A stretch of DNA of 64,000 nucleotides, taken from assembly GCA_020543525.1 (NCBI GenBank), contig JAHYIO010000028.1, forward strand, positions 682,001 through 746,000. Direction: 5' to 3'. Numbering within the stretch: position 1 is the first letter of the stretch; each line of letters opens with the position of its first letter. Shown here piece after piece: positions 21,704-31,076 of this stretch. Position numbers and translations under genes: made by a program. The DNA comes from Coriolopsis trogii. Its lineage: Eukaryota; Basidiomycota; Agaricomycetes; Polyporales; Polyporaceae. A model generated the notes under the pieces. That model ran no database searches and had not been told where the DNA came from. It was given only the letters and a program-made list of their open reading frames with translations.

Positions 21704-22746
21704 CCGTTTAGATGCCGTAGAAATATATGTGAGCAATGAGTCGGAGTGTGATGATTAGGATTATATGAGGACAATGGAAGTTGAAGTGGATCGGTGGAAG
21801 TGACCTCCAGCTGCAGGCTCCAGTGACCAAGTCCGCATCTCCCTGGGAATTTCATTTTGACCATCCTATAGGGAATGGCTCTCCGTGCGGTCCTGAACAC
21901 AGTAGTGATGCGAGATTGATGCCGGCGGTGCTGTGAATCAGGAAACAATAGTGACTCGCATTCAACATGCCCATCTTGTAGCCCTCCAAGGATTGCTAGT
22001 ATTGTCAGTAGTTTGCGCTAGAGTGTGGTGTTTCATCAGGTCTTGTTCAACTTTGTAGGATGCGTGCGCGTTTGTTACTCGTTACAGTTGACTTATGTTC
22101 TACTTTTATTGAATACAATCGTCTACTTATATATTTAATACAATCTATTATTTGACGAACAATACAATGCGGCTATTCAATACAGCCAGATCAATACAAC
22201 AATACTATACAGCACGAATTACATTTGTGCCGAATCCCTTTAGTTCCATGCAGGCCTACTCTTCTCCATTACTCGGGCATTTTTCATAACTTCGCGTTTT
22301 CGTCAACGTAACCTCCTGCAACGTATAAGGTGAGCGAGTATGGCTTCCCATATTGAATCTTTCTGAACTCATCTATAAATTCTACCAGTTGCTCAGATCG
22401 TTCCAATCCTTGTGGCCACCACAGTCCTCATGTATAGTCCCCCTATTATGATACTCCATCCATGCTTTGCAGTGGCACCAGGTAAGCAATATTGCTGAGG
22501 AGACAGGGCAAGACTGATCCAGACATTAGAGTCATACTGCTCACGTACTCAATTCGCAATATTTGTTTTGGATAGTCATCTGACCATGACGTGATATTCT
22601 CGCTGTACAAACAGCTGCAAAGTTGTCATGTTACATATGATTGTCACACGCTTCCTTTTGTATATAATCCATGCTGATCGCTGGTCCAAGCGTTCACCCC
22701 CATAAACCTGTTCTCCTCTATCGCTTCCAACTAGTCTGTGTTGTTC
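21704..22746. other. Gene-poor interval with AT-rich AATACA cluster
   Basis: About 1 kb without a supported gene. The first 100-150 bp should be the promoter of the unknown gene (ATATAATCC-like AT-rich stretch). Between about 22110 and 22205 the motif AATACA recurs five times in an AT-rich tract unlike the rest of the window. Confidence 0.5.
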
Positions 22747-23586
22747 ATGATGGCTGCTGCAAACAATACAGCACCTCTTCCCCCTTTGCCTCACCCCCTA
22801 CTCAGCCTCAGGCGTATCGACTTACCAGCATGTGGTGTCTGTGGGTTGCCCTGCCTGTTTAGGTGCTCGTCATGCACCAATGGACCTGCCTACTGCTGCC
22901 CCCAGCATTTTATCCTGGTATGTATCACATATCTCACAATAAGCTGCTACGCTTAGAGCATGCTTGTTAGAGTTGGATCACGCATGGTCCAGTATGCGAT
23001 GGCTCTGCTCTTGCCCGTCCAGACAATCGACCCACCCTTCTTCCCTTCCACTGCATGGTGGCACACAATGATGGCCCTCTCACCATCTCTGTGTCCCCGC
23101 CAAGCCACACAGAGGCCGATAGTATAAATTTTGGAACTATCAAGGCTATGCTTGCCCATCCCAACTCTAGTGAGTACTACTCAAAGTGTGTTGATTTACA
23201 TGCAGTTTGTAACACTCCAATCAGCCACCCCTATTATTGTCTCCATACCCTTAGAGCCACAACACGAGGGTGAAAGACGTTGCCCTGAGCCTATTCTGAC
23301 AGGGATTTTTGTTCCTCCCTACATTGAAACTCTCGTGCAGTTTGGATGGGGCATGAAGGTTCTCAAGAATCCTTTGCAGGTTTTTGCAGGGGAATCGGTC
23401 CAGACTGACTGCGAGTTCTGGAATCGTTGCGTGGAGAGTATGACAAGTGGTGCCTTGGTTCGTCCTTTACCATGGGCGGGACCTGCTGTTGTGTTGAAGT
23501 TTGCTTCCATTGCTTGCGATGCTTATGTCGATTTTGAGCCAGCAGACATTGCGCATGTTCGGGAGTTCTTTGCAATGTGTTTGTAG
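22747..23586 (+). pseudogene. MYND-like zinc-finger protein, probably degraded
   Basis: The first exon (ATG at 22747 or 22750) encodes CGVCGLPCLFRCSSC, then AYCCPQHF, the first five to six zinc ligands of an MYND-type finger with His in place of a Cys. After an apparent intron the second half of the finger (W..H...C) cannot be read in a continuous frame. Further on, a segment containing KAMLAHPNS and a last open segment (about 23210-23586) with TSGALVRPLPWAGPAVVLKF and ADIAHVREFFAMCL resemble the C-terminal region that accompanies this finger in many Agaricomycete proteins. The parts are collinear but the reading frame between them is not secure. A gene with several small exons is the alternative. 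Function unknown. Confidence 0.42.
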
Positions 23587-23734
23587 AGCGTAGTGATCAT
23601 GTACTAGTAGCATACTGCAGCATCCATCTTTGTCTTCTTGGAGTGCTTGTCAAGCATATTCATGATGTGTCAATTCCAAGGGAGTACGGCAATGCACCGA
23701 ACTTCTGTGAGATGCCAATATCCAAGACCAAAGT

Positions 23735-23783
23735 GTCAAAGCGAGGGTCGAACTCCTTCCTTCAACCAGTTGCGCCAGATCCC
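23735..23783 (-). other. tRNA-like remnant with A and B box motifs
   Basis: Read on the minus strand, TGGCGCAACTGG matches an A box and AGTTCGACCCT a B box. The two are separated by only about ten bases, so there is no room for an anticodon arm. It lies directly downstream (minus strand) of the fuller tRNA-like unit and is probably a truncated tRNA or SINE-like fragment. Confidence 0.35.
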
Positions 23784-23794
23784 GTGAGCAAAAA

Positions 23795-23888
23795 AGGCCA
23801 CAAGGAGAGTCGAACTCCTGTCCATAGTAGACATGCTATAAGTGTGGTCAATACGCTGCTGTTGTGTTACCGTTACACCATGTGGCCT
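23795..23888 (-). tRNA. tRNA-like gene, anticodon unresolved (intron-containing or pseudogene)
   Basis: On the minus strand the ends AGGCCACA and TGTGGCCT form an 8 bp acceptor stem. The A box/D-arm TGGTGTAACGGTAACAC and the T-arm AGGAGTTCGACTCTCCT are intact, and a T6 run directly follows (Pol III terminator). The distance between D- and T-arms is about 20 nt longer than in a plain tRNA, consistent with an anticodon-loop intron. I could not fold a regular 5 bp anticodon stem with U33, so the anticodon is not assigned; the body resembles fungal tRNA-Gln. It could be a pseudogene. Confidence 0.5.
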
Positions 23889-24214
23889 TAACACGGGATA
23901 CATATTTTTCAACTATACATATATCCTACGCCCCAGGAACGTGGCAACCCGATCTGCGTACCCACGTCGAGGTCAGCAATATGCATCCTGTTTCTGCCAC
24001 TGCGGATGCCAGTGAGTCAGTTGTCTTTGCTATGTGCCAGCTGTTTGCAAAATGATAGACTGCCCCGGCCCGCGCAACAACGGCGTGCCTTGTTTGGCCG
24101 CCTTTGGCCGAGTCTTGGCAATATCAACTCCACTCCTTTACACACCTGCTGCAGCCGACTGCATGCCCACCTACAATACCTACGACCCTCAGATCTCAGG
24201 TATCGTCTTGTAGG

Positions 24215-24529
24215 TAGGGAAAAACGCGGGTCTGCCAGACCCGCGCGGGTTTTGATACCCGTACCCGTACGGGTACGGGTGTGGGTACCTCTCGGCCGAC
24301 CCGTATGAAAACCCGTACCCGCGCGGGTATGGGTTTCATTCCCCCCTTCAGGTGTTTAAGCCTTTTGTTGGTGAGTTCTGAGGGCATATGTACGGGTCAA
24401 ACCCGTGAACCCGTGGTTGGGTTTCGTACCCGCGAGAAACCCGTACCCGACCTGCGGGTACGGGTTTTTCGTGGGTACGGGTACGGGTCTTGACCTGGAC
24501 ACCCACGGGTATACCCGCGCCAGTCCCTA
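24215..24529. mobile_element. hAT-like MITE with perfect 8 bp target duplication
   Basis: The 315 bp element begins TAGGGA and ends TCCCTA and is flanked by identical 8 bp repeats CTTGTAGG (24207-24214 and 24530-24537). The interior is packed with ACCCGTACCCG/CGGGTACGGGT motifs in both orientations. The 8 bp duplication and TAGGG terminus are the pattern of hAT-superfamily elements. No coding capacity. Confidence 0.85.
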
Positions 24530-24537
24530 CTTGTAGG

Positions 24538-25393
24538 TTGCGACCATAGCGTCAGACATAGTTGTGGTTGTGGTGGAAAACCTCCATGACTAAAACACTA
24601 TCAGACGATCACTCTCACCACCCATGATATCTTGAATGCCACAATCCATGACCACCCTATCCATGAGGGCTAGTTGCTGGTCCTTGTCCCAGGCCACTGA
24701 GTGGTCTTCCCCCTCGAGAGCGGCCCAGATTCCCCCATTTTTGCACTGTACTACTTCAAGGCCATGCAAGAAGAGGAGAGCAGGAGGTGCACTGCATGGC
24801 CTGACATGGGATCAATGGTTACGGCGATCCAACGAAAGCTTCGATGGAACCCAACCGGGGAGGTGCGAGCTCTCAGTGAAACCTCCCTGACGCCTTGTTC
24901 GGAGGAGACCCAAGGACACCCCAGGGCGAATGGGGTAAAAATTTTCTGTATGCAATAAGCGAGAGTGGGCACGTGGAGAAGAGGCACATCGCACACCTAG
25001 GCAGGTCATCTTGGACATGTGGGGCAGCGGTCTGGGCCTTTGCGAACAACGTCAGAGCTGTTGTACCTGTATATACCTGTATAGTCTATATGCCAATGCG
25101 AGGCTGTCTTCTTGACACGATGGCGTGCGAAGATGCTCTGACAATGACCGCAGGTGCTGCAGAGACTGCACTCTGATACGGGCTCGGCTAGGGGTCCATG
25201 ACTTTGGTCACATCAGGTCACTCGGCATAAGTCGGCAGTCATGCTCAGTAATGTGGGTTTGGTATCGAGAACTTAGCAGCAAGAAGAGTGGCACTTAGAG
25301 CCTACCTGTTCTAAACCTCGAAATATGGGGGGGCCCCCTCCTTTCCAATTTTGTGAATGGTTTCTGAACCGACATCTTGCTCTCCTACATACC
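24538..25393. other. Gene-poor interval
   Basis: I see no supported gene or RNA. Open frames at 24636-24958 (+) lack an ATG-led model, domains or splicing support. A GGGGGGGCCCCCC-rich palindromic spot lies near 25326-25338. Confidence 0.45.
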
Positions 25394-26920
25394 TACTATC
25401 GCTCCCCTAGAGTTCGGAGGTTAGCTGAGGAGTCTGCTGTATTTTCCCTCCCTTACTACCGATAATGCTGAAATTTGGTACATTAACGAAGCATAGTAAA
25501 AACAGCGAGCCTGCAAAGTTTGGTGAGAGTACAACAAAAAGTGAGTGTTTGAACAAAGTAAGAGGTGCCCTCCCCTAGTGTTCAGAGGTTTCTTCGCACG
25601 CAGTGTCACAATTAGTCACACTGCCAAAGGATCTCTAACTGATGTCCCCCTGTGGAGATAGGCGCCATATGCCAAGTAACCTAAACTAGCACTCTTGAAA
25701 GTCACACTCGAGGACCTCGAGGACATACTCTCTGCATCTGTCCCATACACAGTATGTAGAGGCTCGGAGAATTTAATATTGGACTGGGTCGCAAATGCAA
25801 GAGGGACCCATCTCCGGAACACTCTTTGCCCAAGATCGCATCAGCAAAAAGGGCAGTCGCCGACCAAAGGCGGCAGTGGTGGCAGTGCATGACAAGTGCC
25901 CCAGCGACCCGTCGGATGGTGGTCAGGTATGCTCAGACACCATCGGACAGACGGTGTCTGACTGTTCTGTCTCTGACGTCTGACCAAAACCACCTCGCAC
26001 AGCCGTCTGATGAACGCTCACGGTCATACAGAATACACTAAGCCCCCTTACAAGATCATTCTTAACCATTCCCTGCTTGCTGTTTGGTCACAGGTGAGTA
26101 CTGCTCACGGGAGCAATTGGTGCATGAACATTGTCCCGGGGCAAGGGAACATGAGGGTCCATGTGCACGGTTTACAGCTGAGCACACATGCTCATAATAG
26201 TCCACTAAGTGCATGCCACTCATGCGCCATGCATCCGAGTCCTTAGGCCTCAATCATCCCCCGGTCAGGACCATTACCCGGTGACCATCCTGAGTCCTCC
26301 CTTCTCCGCCCTACTGATAGCCGAAGGAGATGAGATAGCGAGACGCTGACGAAGTCAGCAGTGAAGCGACGAGGGCCTCCGGGGGACAGACGCCGATGGA
26401 TGATGTGATCGCCCATAAGACTTCTTCACGTGACTGGATGCGTGTTCATGACGTGTCAGTGACAGTGGACACATCGTCATCACTCATATCCGTACACACC
26501 TCTATGATTGACCATGACTGGTCACCACTCCCTGCGGTATGGTCGTCAATGGTCATCAATGGTCAGACCCTGACCAAGGGCTGACCATGTGCGCGCGCTG
26601 CACCATGAGAGACGCCCATTCGCGACCGCACGCGATCAGGTCTCAGGGTGGTCCGACCGTTCAAGGTGCGTCTGGCAAGCTTCGTAACCCTCAGACGAAG
26701 ACAGCCATGCATTACAAAGGACGACCGCATGCGGTCACCTACATGTACATTTTGCTGATGCGCAACGACCTCACCTCCATTTCATCTCGTTCTTAAATAC
26801 ATTACTCGTATCTGTGCCCACATATTTGTATAATTTCAGCATTCTGAAGTCGTAAACGAGCGAGCTACACCCTTATCTCCGAACACTAGGGCACCTCCGA
26901 ACACTAGGGGAGCGATAGTA
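25394..26920. mobile_element. 1.5 kb non-autonomous inverted-repeat element
   Basis: Positions 25394-25421 and 26893-26920 are inverted repeats (28 bp, one mismatch): TACTATCGCTCCCCTAG...GTTCGGAGGT. Additional copies of the CCCTAGTGTTC(G/A)GAGG motif lie just inside: one near 25572-25590 on the left, one on the right. TA at each end may be the target duplication. The interior has no transposase-like ORF. It contains a region of GACCA/TGGTC-rich short repeats (26500-26590) and a small hairpin near 25927-25955 (GACACCATCGGACAGACGGTGTC). Confidence 0.68.
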
Positions 26921-27154
26921 CTCGTTATGGGAGAAAGCGATGTGATGACACGTGGGATGATGCGTGAGAGCAAACGTCCCGGAATGTCCTGCTGAAACAC
27001 GAAGCCACTAGAGCGCCGTACGTATTGCCATTTATATCTAATTTCCCACCCCAGATTGATTCGACATTTGTCGAGGGGAGACCTGGACCCTAAAGTGTCC
27101 AGGAACATCACATGCAGCCCGAACCTCGGTCCCCCGGGCCTCCGGGTGCGCATA

Positions 27155-27517
27155 CACGACGGGCAAAGCGCCGAGTCTCATGCAGGGAAATGGCGGGCGA
27201 AATGGCGCTGAAATCTATCCAGTTATGCATATTTCAAGCCCATTCCTTGCCACAAAAATCTCATATGTCCCTTACATTCCTTGTACATTTCCCCTTCCAG
27301 AACAGGCCGGTACAAAGGGGAGGCAAGGAAATGGGTGCGGAATGACAAGGAAAGCCAATTGACATCACCCATTTCCCTGGCAAGTGGCAAGGAAAGTCCA
27401 ATAGATTTCGTGCTTTCCCTGCCAGGAAAGGTACGCAAAATGTGCATCACAGGATAGATTTCCACGCCATTTCTCCCGCCATTTCCCTGCGTGAGACTCG
27501 GCGCTTTGCCCGTCGTG
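27155..27517. mobile_element. 363 bp MITE with about 66 bp terminal inverted repeats
   Basis: The left end CACGACGGGCAAAGCGCCGA and the right end (its reverse complement) match over 66 bp with four mismatches. A weaker inverted match continues inward through the CTATCC and TGCATATTT segments. The flanks are ATA on both sides (27152-27154 and 27518-27520), a possible 3 bp target duplication. No coding capacity. It lies about 105 bp beyond the 3' end of the Nudix gene. Confidence 0.85.
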
Positions 27518-27622
27518 ATAGCGCGACAACACCTTTGACCCCTCATATCGCTAAGGATGGAGAAAACAATACATTGGGTATGATTCTTTCCAAGATCTCC
27601 AACGGCAGAGTCATCTTCCTGT

Positions 27623-28488
27623 TCACTGCGCAGGAGCCGCCGCGAACCACCACTTCAGCATCTTGTTGTCCGCTGAAAAGTCTGCGCGCCCGACAAAACG
27701 TCGCTTTGAAAACATCAGAGGTAGCCAATGCTCATCATCGGCCCACATCTGTGCAAGCGGAATGCGCGGAAGATCTGCCTCTCCTGCTGTGCCGTAATCC
27801 GCAGTAGTCGTGGGGTTAGTGGGTGAAAGTGAGCTAAGCTCTAGAGAGAACCATGAGGGACGCATTTCCTCGGTCCTGAAGCATCGTAAGCCCCATTGTC
27901 AGCACAGTCCTAAGCGGAGATGTGGAGGCGTACTCGACTACCGTTCCACTGTACTTCTCGGCTCGAAAGACATCGATATTGAAGGCGGTCTCTACGCCGT
28001 CGACTACAAAGAAGAGCACTCCGCAGTGTTCTAGCGGCGCTGTGATGCCCGCCTCTTCCTGTTCAAACGTATATCGTTGATTGCTTAACTACTATGCGGA
28101 ATGCAATCAATTCGACCATGCTCACCTCCAGCTCACGGCCGGCTGCCTGTAGCGGTGTCTCTCCTGCATCCACTTTGCCACCGAACCCATTCCATCTGGA
28201 GGTAACGGCGGTCAGCCAGGGAGTCATCGGGAGGATATTGTCAATTAACGTGCAGTCCCTGCCCGAACCCTCGTTTCTTATACCCTAGGAGTATCTGAGA
28301 GGAGAAATTCAACTATCTTTGAGCAAAGTAGAGTAACGCAGGCAAACCTTCTCGTCATTCACAATCACGAAGGCATTCGTGTATAGCTTGACTTTCTTGT
28401 ACTCGACCCAATTGGCGCATCCGCCGCTGGCAGTCTCAACTAGCGGACCGTCGTAAGTGAGACCGGGAGGAAGCTGTACGGAGTTCAT
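27623..28488 (-). CDS. MTH1-like Nudix hydrolase, frame problem in the middle
   Basis: It resembles 8-oxo-dGTP diphosphatases that sanitise oxidised nucleotides. The Nudix box is complete across an intron: GKVDAGETPLQAAGRELE/EEAGI. Exons are 28349-28488 or so, 28294 downward, 28126-28195, 28058 downward to the GTVVE join, and the last exon with RPSWFSLEL, AQMWADDEHWLPL, RRFVGRADF and LKWWFA, stop at 27623. Exon 2 reads ILLGYKKRGFGQG, the conserved strand before WNGFGG. However, no GT donor after it joins the acceptor at 28195 in the right phase. A donor at GG/gtataag would restore the frame but splice out KKRGFGQG. So the gene has a frameshift, a sequence error or an unusual junction. It is otherwise intact at about 220 residues. 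Confidence 0.72.
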
Positions 28489-28834
28489 GTCAGTTTGTGT
28501 CACTCAGGTGCCGGCTCAGGTATTGTCAGAAAACGATGGAGAATACAAGTCCCGACTTCCAGCGTGAGAGTCAAGATGTACACGGTGCAAGGAACTACGC
28601 GAAAGCCACAGCGTCGACATCACGATGGGTCACATGCACGTGATGTGTGACATGACTAAACGCTCAGTTGAGAGTCTCGGTGTACCCCACATATACAGCC
28701 AGTGTTACCCCAAAGACCACATCTATAGTCTACATGATTCGTATGCCTCTGCGCGAGTACAGCAACATACTGTTGCTCGAGCTCCAGGCGAGGTCTGCTC
28801 AGCACTCCACTCCCGCTCCCTGATGAGCACAGGT
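28489..28834. other. Intergenic, 346 bp
   Basis: This lies between the Nudix start and the desaturase stop, both on the minus strand. It contains the presumed Nudix promoter; no other feature is seen. Confidence 0.45.
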
Positions 28835-30284
28835 TCAAGGCCTGGGACTGTCTGACGGTGTTGTCTGACCATCATCCAAGCCACCGCGATCTTTAGGTTT
28901 CCGTTTGACGCGCGCAAAGATGCCAACCTCGGAGTCGCGGATGAAGTTGACGATAACCATGGGCCATGAGGGATGGGATGGGATAGTGTCGTAGAACTCG
29001 GGCGCGAGGGCACGAAGTGCCGGTAGGCGTGTCCATGCAACCGAAGGGAAATCGTGATGCTCGTTATGATAGCCGACCTATGACACACATCAGCAAATGG
29101 GTACGATATGCAGCACGAACCACTTACGTTGTACGCGAAGACGTTGAGAGGTCCGTAATACGAATACGTCTCTTGTTGCAAGCCGTCCCATATGTAGTGC
29201 TCGGCAATGAAGTGACCTGCCAACGGGTGCAGGCTCCCAGCGAAGAAGCTGGACATGAGAAGATAGATGAGTGGGCTCTTGCCACAATTAGTGACTAGGA
29301 TGTAGTCGAAGACAAGCTGTGTCATAAGATTGATAAAATGCCACTGCGTGAACGCCTGCACGCGCACAAATCCTGGGCGCAATGCATAGAAGAGGATTTG
29401 GAACGTACTGCGAAGCTCGCTGTCAGCATGGATGATCGCGCGGCAACGTGCTAAGACGTACGCGAAGAACACCTTCCCAAGCACGTTGTTCAAACAGAGC
29501 AGCTCGAAGTTGGTGGGGAGATCGGTGTCAATGCCGTCTTCCCCGAGAAACTTGTGATGCTCGATGTGGTACCTCTAAGTGATGGGAAGTCATGTTTCGC
29601 TGGACCGTCCACCCAACGTGAATCCATACCTTGAAGGCGGCAGAGTAGGGAATACCGATGGGAAGGTTCGCAAAGACAGCGAGCGCCTTGTTCGCCCGAA
29701 CACTCTTGAAGGCGAGGTTGTGTGTGATTTCGTGGATGGCGAGGAAGAGGTTGTGGTTGGCAGTACCCCCAATCACGTAGGCGGTGAAGAGGAATATGGG
29801 GGACAATGGGTACGTATTCCTTAAGAGGTACGCAAGACCAATTTGCAGAGAGACCACTCCGAGGACCACCCATTTCGTCAATGGCTCATGGCCCATCAGT
29901 TTGGTGACCTATAAGACATTCAGTACGACCCCGTGCGAACGAAAGGTTAGCGACATACCTCTGGATGTGCTTTCATGATTGCCATACGCCGCGTCCTGTG
30001 CGGCTCCTCCGTCATGAGCCAAAGAAAGTCCGATGGGTCCTGCGGGGGTCCGGGATGCGTCTTGCCATTGTCCGCAGCAGTAGGTTTAGGCACTTCCGTC
30101 CGCCGAGGAGAGCGTCCTTCATCAAGGGATTCAGCCCCACCGAAGTAACTGAAGTCTATCCATAAGCACGGATGATTAGCCAGGTATATCCGATACGGTC
30201 CGTGGAGAAAGGGCCGGCGAAGCTGAGAGTGACTGGTGAAGGTACACCATACGTACCGACCGACTTCTCTGTCTGTGTACCCAT
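28835..30284 (-). CDS. dsd1: Sphingolipid delta(4)-desaturase
   Basis: This ER membrane di-iron enzyme introduces the 4,5-trans double bond into dihydroceramide on the way to ceramide and glucosylceramide. All three histidine boxes are present: HEITHN, HIEHH (in RYHIEHHKFLG) and NEHHD. The family-typical HPLAGHFIAEHY and an N-terminal lipid-desaturase region (DFLWLMTEEPHRTRRMAIMK) are also seen. The first exon is short: ATG at 30284, MGTQTEKSV, then a donor, and an intron of about 105 bp to DFSYFGGAE. This start was chosen because it joins in phase. Membrane segments include WVVLGVVSLQIGLAYL and PIFLFTAYVIGG. The tail is basic then polar, ending PSDSPRP at 28835. Length is about 390 residues, normal for the family. 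Confidence 0.93.
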
Positions 30285-31076
30285 CTTCCCACTTGCCTCC
30301 GGCACCAAGTACCAGATAGAAACGAAGCAAGCCTGAGCGAGGAAAGGCAAACGGAGGCAAAGACAGCGACGCCGAAGACGGATGAGGGGAGGAAATATCG
30401 TGGAGATTTCGCTGGCAACCGCACCGGTCCGTCTGGAACTGGCGCCACTTCTTCCGTGCTCCCAAATCGGGTCCCGTATTTGGTCGTCTTATGCAAAGGC
30501 TTTGGATCCTAACACAGCCAAACAGTACCCGGACGTGGCTGGCTCAACCTCGACTTGGCACCGATTGATCTAGATTCGCCTTGTCCACGATCCACGACAT
30601 CGTATCACCCAGCTGTGTATAATTCATGCCGATTCTTCGCGGTTTCTGCGAATGACTCGATACTAGGTAAGCGTCTTATCTACGGCCTTCAGTGATCAGG
30701 GCCAGCGTTATTATGACCGTTTGTCTGAGCCTGTTTCCATATGGTGCCCTTTCCTTGAATGAGTATTTGGTACAACCTGGAAGGCTTGTTGGTGTGTAAT
30801 CATGAGCAATGTGGCTGGTTTATGCCGAGTTTGTTTGGCACGAGCATGCAGATTCCGCATGATCTCCTGCAATCAGCCCACTACCCCATACCAGCCCACT
30901 CCAGTACGGCATCGGAGAGAGGATACGCGCGGAAGCATTTTCATCAAATCTGACTGGCTGCTGGCTGTAGCGGTGTAGTTGGTTGTGCTGTATGTTGCTT
31001 GTTATCTCTGACTACTACATGCATACTCGGTTTGATGCTTACGCTCTACGTAGTGCAGCGTCCAAGAATCAGTAAC
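30285..31076. promoter_or_regulatory. Divergent intergenic region (desaturase / SUZ12-like)
   Basis: About 0.8 kb between divergent starts, presumably holding both promoters. I find no extra gene. Frames in 30176-30496 read through the desaturase 5' leader and are not coding. Confidence 0.45.

Noticed and set aside
24701..24958. Plus-strand ORF with protein-like composition
   Set aside because: No ATG-led model, no splice sites giving an extended frame and no recognisable domain.
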